From Bacillota bacterium (lineage in GTDB: Bacteria > Bacillota > Bacilli > Paenibacillales > NBRC-103111): a stretch of DNA of 64,000 bases. This document shows, piece after piece, positions 51,074-60,372 of the stretch. The number at the start of each line of letters is the position of its first letter. The first letter of the stretch is position 1. Made by a program: the position numbers and the translations under genes. The DNA lies in the NCBI GenBank assembly GCA_023388055.1, contig JAEWGW010000025.1, forward strand, positions 1 to 64,000, given 5' to 3'. The notes under the pieces were generated by a model. It did no database searches. It saw only the letters and a list, made by a program, of their open reading frames with translations, and had not been told where the DNA came from.

Positions 51074-51639
51074 TCAGAGTCAAGGCGGACCAATTAGCAA
51101 AGGCGCAAAGGTTGTTATCGCACATGCCCAAGACCGTCCCGATTGCCGTTGCCAACGCCACGAATCGAGCGGCGGAAGCCGCACGGACGGAACTTGTCCG
51201 GAAGGTCCGGGAGACCTATCATGCCAAGTATGGAACCATGCATTCAGCAATCCGAATCAAACGGGCGAGCCCCGGAGCCAAGATCATCAAAGCGACGTTG
51301 AAGGTATACGATACACGTCGCCCTTTGATTCAGTTCAAGGTTTCGCCCAATGCGCCGCAGCCCGGAGGGAGGCGTCCTGCTGTGCTGATGGTTGCGGTCC
51401 GGAAGGACACCGGCATGAAGCCTTATCCGGGTGCGTTCGTGGCCAAGGGGAAAAAGACCGGCTTGCCCTGGGTACTAAAGCGGGTTGGACGGGATCGCTA
51501 TCCCCTGCATATCAAATATGGTCCCTCCACATCGGAGCTGGCAGGCTCCCAACATGTGCGGGAATCCGTCGAGCAGCGTGCTCAGGAGATGTTGGATAAA
51601 CGGCTTGAGCACGAAATAAATCGGCTGATAGGAGGGTGA
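51070..51639 (+). CDS. Prophage minor tail protein Z-like
   Basis: 189 very basic residues, four-base overlap with the upstream gene. VANATNRAAEAARTELVRKVRETYHAKYGTMHSAIRIKRAS and the later YPGAFVAKGKKTGLPWVLKRVGRDRYPL match minor tail Z/neck proteins, which act at the head-tail interface or tail completion. Confidence is good on the family, less on exact role. Confidence 0.8.
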   Translation: MIRVKADQLAKAQRLLSHMPKTVPIAVANATNRAAEAARTELVRKVRETYHAKYGTMHSAIRIKRASPGAKIIKATLKVYDTRRPLIQFKVSPNAPQPGGRRPAVLMVAVRKDTGMKPYPGAFVAKGKKTGLPWVLKRVGRDRYPLHIKYGPSTSELAGSQHVRESVEQRAQEMLDKRLEHEINRLIGG

Positions 51640-51641
51640 CC

Positions 51642-52109
51642 ATGACACCCATCGCTTTAGTGGATATGCTGGTTGATTTCCTGAAAAATCGTGTGTCCGA
51701 GTTTTGCCTGGGAACCAATGTACCCGGCGCAGAACCCAAAGCTCCGCAGGTGATAGCAGGATACCTCCCGGAGAAGAAGCCCAATGAAAAGCAGGACCCT
51801 CCGGACATTCCTCATGTCATCGTCCGTTACCTGGAAGATGACAATGAGGAGGAGGGGGAACTCGCCAAGGTACGTGTGATTACGGCCACGTATAGCAAGG
51901 AAGAAACCCACGGGTGGCGGGACACCCTGAATATGGCGACCCGGATCAAAATGGAAGTGGAAAAGAGGGAATTTTTTGGCGCGTATCAAGTGTTATCCAT
52001 CAAACGAGAATTGCCGGAAGAACAACCGTTTCCGGTTTGGATCGCGCTTTTGACCATTACCCTGCGGGCTCCGCAGGTTGTACAGGAGGGAATTTGGAAT
52101 GGAGAATGA
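51642..52109 (+). CDS. Tail terminator-like phage protein
   Basis: 155 residues from ATG at 51642 after AGGAGGGTGACC (a GTG at 51636 in frame is possible). It begins with a helix (IALVDMLVDFLKNRVSEFC) followed by beta strands (PHVIVRYLEDDNEEEGELAKVRVITATYSK, WIALLTITLRAPQ), the helix-then-sheet plan of tail terminator proteins. Position just before the sheath gene supports this. Exact family not recognised. Confidence 0.6.
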   Translation: MTPIALVDMLVDFLKNRVSEFCLGTNVPGAEPKAPQVIAGYLPEKKPNEKQDPPDIPHVIVRYLEDDNEEEGELAKVRVITATYSKEETHGWRDTLNMATRIKMEVEKREFFGAYQVLSIKRELPEEQPFPVWIALLTITLRAPQVVQEGIWNGE

Positions 52110-52404
52110 AGAAGCCCCGAAGAAAGGGAAGCAGCAAGCAACTGCAGAAGAATCCGTCACGGCGCCGGAAGGCCCCGTTATTTATTGCGGGCCGACCTTG
52201 CCTGGAGGCGTCCTGATGCAATTCGCCGTTTATCAAGGCATGCCGGCATACTTGCAAGCAACCATCAAAGCATGCCCTGCCATTCAGCGGCTTATCGTGC
52301 CGGTGGAAAAGCTGAATGTGACGCTGGCACGAATGCAGGAAAAGGGCAGCGCAGAACACACATGGGCTGCTGAAATCACAGCTTATATTCAGGGAGGTGT
52401 ATAA
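52099..52404 (+). CDS. Hypothetical phage protein before tail sheath
   Basis: 101 residues from ATG at 52099 with AGGAGGG nine bases upstream, overlapping the previous gene by 11 bases. Charged N-terminal third, then IYCGPTLPGGVLMQFAVYQGMPAYLQ and a helix up to AEITAYIQGGV. Such a short protein commonly precedes the sheath in P2/Mu-like modules of Gram-positive hosts. Function unknown. Confidence 0.6.
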   Translation: MENEEAPKKGKQQATAEESVTAPEGPVIYCGPTLPGGVLMQFAVYQGMPAYLQATIKACPAIQRLIVPVEKLNVTLARMQEKGSAEHTWAAEITAYIQGGV

Positions 52405-52407
52405 TCC

Positions 52408-53862
52408 TTGGCTTACCAACACGGTGTATATATCCAAGAAGTCCCCACTTCGGTGAGCCCTCCGGTGGAATCACTGGCAGGGCTGCCGGTGGTTGTCGGC
52501 ACGGCTCCCGTCCATTTGGCTACAGACCTTTCTTACGTGAACAAGCCTTTTTTGGCATACACATATGAGGAAGCGGTGGCTGCGCTGGGGTATTCGTCGG
52601 ATTGGACGAAATACACCCTGTGCGAATTCATGAAATCCCATTTTCAGCTGTTCGCGGTTGCGCCGGTGGTCTTTATCAACGTACTGGATCCGGCGGTCCA
52701 CAAGACCGCAGTTGCAGACGTGGCGACGGCGTTGGTTGGGGGTACCATTACCCTGACGCAATCCGAAATCATCTTGTCCACCCTAAAGGTCCAGAACACA
52801 GGCAAAACCGTTACCTATGTGAAGGGCACGGATTATACCGCTGCCTATAACGCAGAGGGAAAGGTTGTGATCACCCGCATTTCTGGCGGGGCCATTACGA
52901 CGGATACCGCATCCCTGGTCCTTGGTTTTGACCAATTGAATCCTGGAGCAGTCACCGCTACCACGATCATCGGAGGTGTCAACGGTACAACCGGAGCCTA
53001 TACGGGGTTGGAACTGGTGAATAAGGTCTTCCCCTTGTTCCGGTTGGTTCCAGGGCAAATTGTCGCGCCCGGGTGGAGCAAGGACCCGACAGTGGCCGCT
53101 GTTATGAAAGCGAAGGCTGCGAGCGTGAATGGCTTGTTTAAAGCCATGGCGCTTACGGATATTGATACAACCTCCACCGGCGCGGATCTCTACTCGGAGG
53201 CGCCAGCATGGAAGAATACCAACAGCTACACCTCTCCTTATGAGATTGTCTGCTGGCCCAAAATTAAGCTGGGCGACACCTATCACCTGTCTACCCAATT
53301 GGCAGGATTGATCTGTCAAACCGATGCGGCAAACGACGGGATTCCGTATGTCAGTCCGTCCAACAAGGCGCTGCAGGCTTCGGCAGCCGTGGTTGCTTCC
53401 GGAACTGAGGTAACCCTGGACCCGGCGCAGGCGGCTTATCTGAACGGCGAGGGGATCGTCACTGCGCTGAATTTTGTGGGTGGCTGGAAGTCCTGGGGGA
53501 ACCGTACCGGTGCCTATCCAGGGACAAGTGACGTCAAGGATGCCTTTATCCCGAATCGGCGTATGAATAACTGGATCGCCAACACCATTATCTTGACCTA
53601 CTGGGGGAGAGTGGACGGCCCTACCAATCGTCGGTTGATTGATTCTGTAGTTGATGAGCTCAATATTTGGCTGAACGGTCTGACCGCAAGAGGCGCTTTG
53701 CTGGGTGGCCGGGTAGAATTCCGATCCTCTGAAAACAGCACCACCGATCTTTTGGCCGGCAAGATCACATTTCATCTGTTCCAGGCATCCCCTGTACCCG
53801 GCGAAAATCTGTCCTTTGTTTTGGAGTTTGACACCACATATCTGAGCGCCTTGACGGTGTAA
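52408..53862 (+). CDS. Contractile tail sheath protein
   Basis: 484 residues from a TTG with GGGAGG eleven bases upstream. Sheath features: HGVYIQEVPTSVSPPVESLAGLPVVVGTAP at the N-terminus, FINVLDP, and a C-terminal domain with RRMNNWIANTIILTYWGRVDGPTNRRLIDSVVDELNIWLNGLTARGALLGGRVEF. Its presence makes the phage a myovirus. It polymerises around the tube and contracts on adsorption. Confidence 0.95.
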   Translation: MAYQHGVYIQEVPTSVSPPVESLAGLPVVVGTAPVHLATDLSYVNKPFLAYTYEEAVAALGYSSDWTKYTLCEFMKSHFQLFAVAPVVFINVLDPAVHKTAVADVATALVGGTITLTQSEIILSTLKVQNTGKTVTYVKGTDYTAAYNAEGKVVITRISGGAITTDTASLVLGFDQLNPGAVTATTIIGGVNGTTGAYTGLELVNKVFPLFRLVPGQIVAPGWSKDPTVAAVMKAKAASVNGLFKAMALTDIDTTSTGADLYSEAPAWKNTNSYTSPYEIVCWPKIKLGDTYHLSTQLAGLICQTDAANDGIPYVSPSNKALQASAAVVASGTEVTLDPAQAAYLNGEGIVTALNFVGGWKSWGNRTGAYPGTSDVKDAFIPNRRMNNWIANTIILTYWGRVDGPTNRRLIDSVVDELNIWLNGLTARGALLGGRVEFRSSENSTTDLLAGKITFHLFQASPVPGENLSFVLEFDTTYLSALTV

Positions 53863-53877
53863 GGGGAGGGATAATCT

Positions 53878-54405
53878 ATGGCAATCAATACGATCCCTGA
53901 GCGGTTGCACTCGTTCCGGGTTTATCTGGATGGAACAAATGAACTGCAAGGCTTGACGGACATCAAACTACCCAGCTTCGAAGCCATAAAGGAAACGATG
54001 AAGGGAGCAGGGATTGCGGGCGAGTACGAATCCCCCACTATCGGAAACTTTGGCAGCCAAAAGCTAACGTTGAACGGCCGGACGCTAACGAAAAATTTTT
54101 TCGGGTTGCTTAAACTGAAATCTCAAAAGCTGGATTGCCGTGGAGCGTTGCAGGAGTATGACAGCGCACAAGGCAAACAGGTGTTTAAACAGGTGAAGGT
54201 AACGGTTCAAGGCCCCTGTTTGAAGGCTGACCTTGGAAAGTTTGAGCAAGGAACGGCCATCGGTAATACCGCTGACATTGAAGTCATGTATCTGAAAGTT
54301 GAATTTGACGGCCAAACGGTCATTGAGTTCGATAAGCTCAATTTCATCTTTATCGTTAACGGAGAAGACCAGCTCGCTGGAATCCGGGCCGCACTCGGCC
54401 TGTAG
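53878..54405 (+). CDS. Tail tube protein (P2 FII family)
   Basis: 175 residues, starting after GGGGAGGG. RLHSFRVYLDGTNELQGLTDIKLPSFEAIKETMKGAGIAGEYESP is the P2 FII-type start, followed by beta-rich sequence ending in VIEFDKLNFIFIVNGEDQLAGIRAALGL. It forms the inner tube through which DNA passes. It directly follows the sheath gene as in P2. Confidence 0.93.
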   Translation: MAINTIPERLHSFRVYLDGTNELQGLTDIKLPSFEAIKETMKGAGIAGEYESPTIGNFGSQKLTLNGRTLTKNFFGLLKLKSQKLDCRGALQEYDSAQGKQVFKQVKVTVQGPCLKADLGKFEQGTAIGNTADIEVMYLKVEFDGQTVIEFDKLNFIFIVNGEDQLAGIRAALGL

Positions 54406-54415
54406 GAGGAACCAC

Positions 54416-54739
54416 ATGAAAATCACGCTGAAAACCCCGTTCAAGAAGGACGGGGTTATTGTTACTGAACTGACCTTGAATCTGGATAGTTTGACGGGCC
54501 ATGACATCTTGGCGGCGGAGGCGGAAGCTCGTATGCGGGGCGAAACCAGCCCGAATCCGCTTTTCTCTTCTTTGGGAAATGCCATCATCGCAGCGCGGGC
54601 ATGCGGGTACATTTCCGATGACATTATCGGTCTTTCCGTGCAAGACTTCCTTATGATCACCACTCTGGTGAGCAATTTTTTGTACGGGTGGGTCTTGCCG
54701 AGCCTGATGCCGTTGGAAATTTCCGAGCAAAGCTCTTAA
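54416..54739 (+). CDS. Tail assembly chaperone (P2 gpE / Mu gp41-like)
   Basis: 107 residues from ATG at 54416 after AGGAGGAACC. KITLKTPFKKDGVIVTELTLN and LTGHDILAAEAEARMRGE match the phage tail assembly chaperone family encoded between tube and tape measure genes. A second short frame follows in the -1 register (54742-54849), as in chaperone pairs made by ribosomal frameshift, though no classic slippery heptamer is obvious. Confidence 0.8.
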   Translation: MKITLKTPFKKDGVIVTELTLNLDSLTGHDILAAEAEARMRGETSPNPLFSSLGNAIIAARACGYISDDIIGLSVQDFLMITTLVSNFLYGWVLPSLMPLEISEQSS

Positions 54740-54741
54740 GC

Positions 54742-54849
54742 ATGGCCCGGTATTCCTATACGCCCCTAACCGATTTTTTGAAGATGTCATTATATCACAT
54801 TGGAAATTGGCTGACCACGATGATCGATGAGGCAAAGGCAGGTGATTGA
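54742..54849 (+). CDS. Short tail chaperone extension (gpE'-like)
   Basis: 35 codons (ARYSYTPLTDFLKMSLYHIGNW, ending DEAKAGD) starting two bases after the upstream stop in the -1 frame. The frame is open backwards for at least 50 bases into the upstream gene, so it could be made as a frameshift fusion or by re-initiation. Its TGA overlaps the tape measure ATG. The helical W-x3-M-x-DEA-like end fits GpE-type chaperone tails. Confidence 0.6.
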   Translation: MARYSYTPLTDFLKMSLYHIGNWLTTMIDEAKAGD

Positions 54850-57098
54850 TGTTGGCTAAAAAAGTCTATGAGGTTGCGTTTGAAATTAATGGCGAGCTGG
54901 CAAACACTTTTACCAACACCTTCAGCTCTGCCTCCGCCAAAATGGATCGGCTAAAACTGGACATCCAAGATATCGGATTTGCGTATAAAAGAGGCAAAAT
55001 CGATGCCGCCACTTTTGAAGCCAAGCACAAAGAAATCACGGCAGAGATGATGAAGGAATCCCGGGCTGTGGATACCGCCCGGCGATCATTGGAAAAGCTG
55101 AATGACCAGCAGCAGCGTGCCTCGCTCCTTTCGCGCACAAGCTCCATCCTGGGGAAAGGAGCGACCAATCTCTCCAATGGGCTAACGAACATCGCTGCCA
55201 GCTCCGTCCGAAACGTCCTTACCATGGGAGTGTATGGGGGGGCTGCAGCTATTGGGGCGGGCGGGTTTATCCTCGGGTCATCGTTGACCAAAGCCATGGA
55301 GTATGAGTCCCAGCTCGCCAGCATCCAGGCTTTAACAGATATCTCCAATGACGAGCTGGCGAAAATGGATACGTTGGCGCTTAAGATGGGGGCAGATACC
55401 AAGTATAGCGCTTTGGAAGCCGCACAAGGAATAGAGGAACTGCTGAAAGCCGGCTTGACTCCTGCGGCAGTGCAAGCGGGCGCCCTGGAAGCCTCATTGA
55501 ATCTGGCAACGGCCGGAGAATTGCAGCTTACGGAAGCAGCGGAAACCTTGTCCGATGCGTTGAACGGATTTAAAAAGGACGGGATGTCCGCAGCAGATGT
55601 GGCCAACATTCTGGCGGGGGCTGCCAACGCATCCAGCACTGATGTGAGTCAGCTGGCCCAGGGCCTCTCTCAAATCGGTCCGGTTGCAGATGGCATTGGG
55701 GCAAGCTTTAAAACGGTCAACGCCACACTCGCCGCTTTTAGCAACAACATGCTAAAAGGAAGCGATGCCGGTACAAGTTTAAAAACGTTTCTCTCCAATG
55801 TGCAGCCCCAGACCAAAGAAGCCACAGCGCTGTTTGAAAAATACGGCTTGTCCGCGGCTAATGGGGCTAATAACATTTTCTTTGCTAATGGCCGACTCAA
55901 GGACATGGCTGATGTTGCCGGCATCCTTCAGGAAAAATTTAAAGACCTCAATGAACAGCAGCGGGCAGATGTCTTTTTCAACCTGTTCGGTTCGGACGCC
56001 GTCCGAGCGGCCACGATCCTCTACAAAGAGGGAGCGGCGGGCATCCAGAACATGTACAAGCAAATGGCTGATGTATCCGCCTTGGATGTGGCCAAAAAGA
56101 AAATGGACACAGCAGCCGGCAGCATCGAGCAATTTCGGGGAGCATGGGAAACCCTCCAGATTCGAGCTCTCCGCCCCACCCTCCCGATCATTAAACGGGT
56201 GTTTTCCGAAGCCGGAGATGTAATCGAGAGGTGGACACCGAAAATTGAGAAGTCTGTGGAAAGTGCAATAAATAGCTCGAAACAGTTTTTGAATACCCAT
56301 TTTATTAATAATCCGGAGTTTCAAAATCTGCCCGATATTCAGAGCAAGGTAAAATTTATTTATGATGATTTTGTAAAAATGTTCGACACCTGGTATGAGG
56401 GGGGCGGGAACAAGCAGATTTCAGATTCCACTGATAAGCTTGTCAATTTTGTCACCGACGCATTAGGTGGATCTACGGAGAAACTGGCCAAAATAGGTGC
56501 GAAGCTTGGGTCATCTGTCGCAGGCGGTATGCTCTCCGGCTTGAAGGAATATGCAAAGGGTAACCCGATGATGGCTGCTTTTATGGCTTACATCGCCACT
56601 CCTGGATCACCGCAGGTCAAGGCAGCGGCTGCCATGACCGTGGGAACCGCTGCAACAGGTCAAGCGGCTATGGATGCAACCGTCGGAGCCTATCAAAAGA
56701 CTGGGGTCGCAGAAAAGGTGCTTGACTTTAATGACAAATACCTGGGCGGTGCGATAAGGCGCGGAGTGGATTGGCTTTCTTCGGGCGATAGGAGTTCCCC
56801 CCTTTCCGCCTTTACAGACGGCTCTCACTTTAGTGGTCTGTCCTATGTCCCTTTTGACGGGTACCGGGCGGAGCTCCATCGGGGAGAAGGTGTGCTCACC
56901 GCAGAGGAAAACAAGGATTGGCAGCGGCTTAAAGGAGCAGCATCAGGTAGCGGGGATACTTACCAAATTACCTTTGCGCCAGTCCTGAACGGTATGAGCA
57001 AAGAAGAGATATTGCCCGAATTGCAAGCACAACAGAAATCATTCATTGACCAGTTACGGCAGGCAGTCCATCAGCAGAGGAGGGTGGCACTTGAATAG
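54849..57098 (+). CDS. Tail tape measure protein (TP901 core type)
   Basis: 749 residues that set tail length and line the tube. Long coiled N-terminus (SSASAKMDRLKLDIQDIGFAYKRGKIDAATF), a Gly/Ala-rich membrane-like segment near 130-150, then the TP901 core: YESQLASIQALTDISNDELAKM, ADTKYSALEAAQGIEELLKAGL, FNLFGSDAVRAATIL. By the usual 1.5 angstrom per residue rule the tail would be about 110 nm. The start overlaps the previous stop (TGATG). Confidence 0.93.
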   Translation: MLAKKVYEVAFEINGELANTFTNTFSSASAKMDRLKLDIQDIGFAYKRGKIDAATFEAKHKEITAEMMKESRAVDTARRSLEKLNDQQQRASLLSRTSSILGKGATNLSNGLTNIAASSVRNVLTMGVYGGAAAIGAGGFILGSSLTKAMEYESQLASIQALTDISNDELAKMDTLALKMGADTKYSALEAAQGIEELLKAGLTPAAVQAGALEASLNLATAGELQLTEAAETLSDALNGFKKDGMSAADVANILAGAANASSTDVSQLAQGLSQIGPVADGIGASFKTVNATLAAFSNNMLKGSDAGTSLKTFLSNVQPQTKEATALFEKYGLSAANGANNIFFANGRLKDMADVAGILQEKFKDLNEQQRADVFFNLFGSDAVRAATILYKEGAAGIQNMYKQMADVSALDVAKKKMDTAAGSIEQFRGAWETLQIRALRPTLPIIKRVFSEAGDVIERWTPKIEKSVESAINSSKQFLNTHFINNPEFQNLPDIQSKVKFIYDDFVKMFDTWYEGGGNKQISDSTDKLVNFVTDALGGSTEKLAKIGAKLGSSVAGGMLSGLKEYAKGNPMMAAFMAYIATPGSPQVKAAAAMTVGTAATGQAAMDATVGAYQKTGVAEKVLDFNDKYLGGAIRRGVDWLSSGDRSSPLSAFTDGSHFSGLSYVPFDGYRAELHRGEGVLTAEENKDWQRLKGAASGSGDTYQITFAPVLNGMSKEEILPELQAQQKSFIDQLRQAVHQQRRVALE

Positions 57099-57303
57099 CT
57101 ATGTGACTTTGCAGGGGGATACCTGGGACTTGATCGCCAAGAAAACGATGGGCAGCGAATCCTATATTTCGCAGCTCATTGAGGCGAACATTGCTTACAT
57201 GCAGACGGTGATTTTTTCCGCCGGCATTACACTATCTATCCCGGCGATGAAGACCACTATTTCCTCCTCTCTGCCTCCTTGGAAGCGAGGGACCGGAACA
57301 TGA
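57091..57303 (+). CDS. Tail protein X (P2 gpX-like, LysM-type)
   Basis: 70 residues from TTG at 57091, preceded by AGGAGGGTGG and overlapping the tape measure end by eight bases. VTLQGDTWDLIAKKTMGSESYISQLIEANIAY is the LysM-like fold of the tail X family, part of the baseplate or tail tip. Overlaps the next gene by four bases. Confidence 0.88.
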   Translation: MNSYVTLQGDTWDLIAKKTMGSESYISQLIEANIAYMQTVIFSAGITLSIPAMKTTISSSLPPWKRGTGT

Positions 57304-58316
57304 ACAGCCGGCGGGCTTGGCTGGGAGCCATATACAATGGCATCGATATAACGGATGATATTACCCCCCACCTGATTAGTTGGTCGCATACCGACAATAT
57401 GAGCGGGCAGGCAGATGACCTCCAGATTACCTTAGAGGATCGGGACCACCTTTGGTCATCAGATTGGATGCCGGAAGAAGGTGCGACCATTTGGGCACGG
57501 ATTGTGCGATATAACTGGGATGAGGAAGGAACAAATGATTCCACCACACTGGGCAGTTTTGATGTTGACGAGGTGGAAATCGGCGGTCCTCCGTCCACTA
57601 TTACAATAAAAGCTCTTTCGGTCCCCGAATCATCTGCGCTCCGGGGCCAGGAAAAATATCGGGCTTGGGAAACAACACGCCTCTCATTGGTGGCTAAGGA
57701 CATTGCCTCCGGTGCGGGGCTCCAGTTTTTTTATGACACCAACGATGATCCGGATTATGACCGGATAGAGCAAAGCGGGGAGACGGATCTGGCCTTTTTA
57801 AAGAGACTTTGCACAAACGATGGCCTTGCCTTGAAGGTATCGGACGAATCCATTGTCATTTTTGATGAAGCTAAATATGAGGCTGCCGAGCCAGTGGACA
57901 CGATAGTCAAAACTGACCGGCGGATCAAATCCCACAGCGGACGCCGTACTCTTAATGGCGTCTATCAATCATGTCGGGTCCAGTACCGCGACAGCGTCAA
58001 AAATACCACTATCATTGGCAGATTCTTGGCCCCTGTGCCCCCAAATACAAGTCGGGTTCTTTTTATTAATGAGCATGTAGACTCCACGGCACAGGCGCAG
58101 ATTCTGGCCAGGAAGCGGCTGCGGGAAGCCAATAAAGATGCCGTAACCTACTCTCTGACTTTGGTGGGTGAGACGATGTACGCGGCGAGTCAAACCCTGA
58201 ATTTGAGCGGGTTCGGATGGTTTGATGGAAAGTATATCATTGTGCAAGTCACGCGTGGCCAACAGGGAGGTTTTGAATCCAGGCTGCAGCTCCGCAAATG
58301 TTTGGAGGGATATTAA
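57300..58316 (+). CDS. Baseplate hub protein (P2 gpD, late control D family)
   Basis: 338 residues from ATG at 57300 (ATGA overlap). LGAIYNGIDITDDITPHLISWSHTDNMSGQADDLQITLEDRDHLW and SGETDLAFLKRLCTNDGLALKVSDESIVIFDE are diagnostic of the gpD/gp27-like hub that anchors the spike and starts the tail tube. Confidence 0.93.
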   Translation: MNSRRAWLGAIYNGIDITDDITPHLISWSHTDNMSGQADDLQITLEDRDHLWSSDWMPEEGATIWARIVRYNWDEEGTNDSTTLGSFDVDEVEIGGPPSTITIKALSVPESSALRGQEKYRAWETTRLSLVAKDIASGAGLQFFYDTNDDPDYDRIEQSGETDLAFLKRLCTNDGLALKVSDESIVIFDEAKYEAAEPVDTIVKTDRRIKSHSGRRTLNGVYQSCRVQYRDSVKNTTIIGRFLAPVPPNTSRVLFINEHVDSTAQAQILARKRLREANKDAVTYSLTLVGETMYAASQTLNLSGFGWFDGKYIIVQVTRGQQGGFESRLQLRKCLEGY

Positions 58317-58540
58317 TGATCCGATCAGGAGTTATAAGTAGCATAAATGAAGCATCCGGGATGGCTCGGGTGACATTTTCCAATGTGGACATCGTCTCTC
58401 CGGAGTTGCCGGTAATGCGGCTGGCGTGGCCCCTGCAAGTCGGGGATCCGGTGGTATGCCTCTTTTATCCGACAGGCAATCAACGGGGTGTTATTTTGGG
58501 CTCCTATTACAGCGAGAGTAATCCACCAGGAGGGGAATGA
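58316..58540 (+). CDS. Baseplate assembly/spike protein V-like (OB domain)
   Basis: 74 residues from ATG at 58316 overlapping the hub stop by one base, with TTGGAGGG upstream. It covers only the OB-fold of gpV (ARVTFSNVDIVSPELPVMRLAWPLQVGDPVVCLFYPTGNQRGVILGSYYS). It lacks the beta-helical needle, so it is a mini-spike or the needle is elsewhere. Confidence 0.85.
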   Translation: MIRSGVISSINEASGMARVTFSNVDIVSPELPVMRLAWPLQVGDPVVCLFYPTGNQRGVILGSYYSESNPPGGE

Positions 58541-58938
58541 GTATGGCCGTTCTTGGTGTGTTTGGGGATGTGGTCTTTGAAGTATCGGCTGATCGAGTTC
58601 GAACCTTTGATGGTTTGTCGCGGACATCATCGGAGCGCTGGGAGACGCATTCCCTTATTGGACTAAAGCCGGTTTCCGAATTTATGGGACCTGGGCTGGA
58701 CCGTGTAAGCTTCAGCATGGTTTTTGATGCTGCTCATGGGACGAATCCCAGAAAGGAGATGGAACACATTCTGGATATGAGTCGGAATGGGCAGGTCAAT
58801 GATTTAACTGTAGGTGGTAAGGACTTGGGAGCAGGGAAATGGAAAATAACGAACTTGCGTCAGTCCTGGAAGGTCGTGGACAATCAAGGGAATTTGCTCC
58901 GCGCTGCACTGGACGTGGAATTGGAGGAGTATCTCTGA
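58537..58938 (+). CDS. Tail protein U (P2 gpU-like)
   Basis: 133 residues, ATGA overlap. VFGDVVFEVSADRVRTFDGLSRTSSERWETHSLIGLKPVSEFMGPGLDRVSFSMVFDAAHGTNPRKEMEHIL matches the P2 gpU family, a tail completion or baseplate component. Ends in an acidic ELEEYL. Confidence 0.9.
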   Translation: MSMAVLGVFGDVVFEVSADRVRTFDGLSRTSSERWETHSLIGLKPVSEFMGPGLDRVSFSMVFDAAHGTNPRKEMEHILDMSRNGQVNDLTVGGKDLGAGKWKITNLRQSWKVVDNQGNLLRAALDVELEEYL

Positions 58939-59246
58939 TGGCGGAATACACCATTTTTGAGATGTCGGCTATCGATTTTAACCCTTCCCGAACCGCAGAA
59001 ATTATCCAAAATGTCAAAATGATCTTGTTTACCCCGGCTTTTTCATGCCCACTGTTTCGGGATTTCGCTTGGACACCTCCGTTGGATGACCCTATACCCA
59101 TCCAGAAGGCGAAAGCTGGTGCCCGGATAATCTCCGGGATCAAGGCTTTTGAGCCGAGAGCAACCGTGGTGCAGGTTACATTCAAATCGGATGATCAAAA
59201 CGGTCGATTACTGCCGATCGTTAGAATCCGTGTAGAGGAGGGATGA
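58938..59246 (+). CDS. Baseplate wedge protein (gp25/gpW family)
   Basis: 102 residues from ATG at 58938 overlapping the previous stop. Pattern SRTAEIIQNVKMILFTPAFSCPLFRDFAW and GIKAFEPRATVVQVTF is diagnostic of T4 gp25/P2 gpW, which starts sheath polymerisation from the baseplate. Confidence 0.92.
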   Translation: MAEYTIFEMSAIDFNPSRTAEIIQNVKMILFTPAFSCPLFRDFAWTPPLDDPIPIQKAKAGARIISGIKAFEPRATVVQVTFKSDDQNGRLLPIVRIRVEEG

Positions 59247-59247
59247 T

Positions 59248-60372
59248 GTGAGTCTCAATCAATTACCTGACATCCAATTTGTAGATACGGCTGCTGACCC
59301 TATTGTTACATCCATCATCAGTGGGTATGAAGCCATCAGCGGACGCACCTTGTATCCGGCGGATCCGGTGCGGCTGTTTTTACTTTCCATTGCGCAGATC
59401 ATTATTCAGCAACGGGTGGTGATCAACCAGACGGCCAAATCAGAGCTATTGCGATATGCGGCGGGGCCGGTATTGGATCACCTCGGATCGTTTGCAGGCG
59501 CATCCCGTCTTCCGGCAGTGGCTGCATCTACCACCATTCGCTTTACGCTGTCCGCCCCTCAAACGTTTGCCGTTGCTATCCCGGCAGGGACCCGGGTCAG
59601 CACCTCCACAACACCACAAAGAAACTTTGCCACCATAGCATACGGCGAGGTTGCACCCGGCGCCTTAACCGTGGATCTTGCGGCTCAATGCACAGAGGCT
59701 GGCGAGCAGGGCAATGGGCTTTTACCGGGACAGATTAAAAACTTGGTGGATCCCATCGCTTATATCTCAAGTTCTGCCAATTTGACGGAGAGTGCCGGCG
59801 GAGATGATGTGGAGACGGATGATGCTTACCGGGAGCGGATCCGCACAGTGCCGGAATCGTACAGTGTGGCAGGTCCGGAAGGCGCCTATCGTTTCTGGGC
59901 CAAAACAGCAAGCTCTCGTATTGTGGATGTATCGGTGAGTTCTCCCTCACCCGGCCAGGTGTTGATTGTTCCACTCTTGGTGGGCGGTGAAATCCCTGGT
60001 ACTGAAATTTTGGATGCGGTAAACGACATTTGCAACAGCAAGACAGTGCGGCCTTTAACGGATCAAGTCATTGTTCAGGCGCCGGAAGAGGTCAGCTACG
60101 ATATTAATCTCACCTATTGGATCAATCAGGACCAAGCCGCAAGAGCCACGGCAATCCAAGCCGCTGTCTTGGCGGCCTTGGAAGCCTATGTACTGTGGCA
60201 GAAAAGTAAGCTTGGCCGTCCTATCAATCCCTCCGAGCTGATCCGCCGGGTTATGGCTGCCGGAGCCTACAGAGTGAACGTATCATCCCCGGTATATGCC
60301 GCGGTGGGAGTGACGGGAGTGGCCATCGCGGATGAAGTGACCGTGAATTATGGAGGTCTGACTGATGATTAA
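59248..60372 (+). CDS. Baseplate J protein (gp47-like)
   Basis: 374 residues from GTG after GAGGAGGGATGAT. LPDIQFVDTAADPIVTSIISGYEAISGRTLYPADPVRLFLLSIAQIIIQQRV and DDAYRERIRTVPESYSVAGPEGAYRFWAKTASSRIVDVSVSSP are typical of J/gp47 wedge proteins. Overlaps the next gene by eight bases. Confidence 0.94.
   Translation: MSLNQLPDIQFVDTAADPIVTSIISGYEAISGRTLYPADPVRLFLLSIAQIIIQQRVVINQTAKSELLRYAAGPVLDHLGSFAGASRLPAVAASTTIRFTLSAPQTFAVAIPAGTRVSTSTTPQRNFATIAYGEVAPGALTVDLAAQCTEAGEQGNGLLPGQIKNLVDPIAYISSSANLTESAGGDDVETDDAYRERIRTVPESYSVAGPEGAYRFWAKTASSRIVDVSVSSPSPGQVLIVPLLVGGEIPGTEILDAVNDICNSKTVRPLTDQVIVQAPEEVSYDINLTYWINQDQAARATAIQAAVLAALEAYVLWQKSKLGRPINPSELIRRVMAAGAYRVNVSSPVYAAVGVTGVAIADEVTVNYGGLTDD

Noticed and set aside
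52783..53949. 388-codon minus-strand frame across the sheath gene
   Set aside because: The sheath protein is unambiguous and tube and sheath genes are tightly packed on the plus strand.
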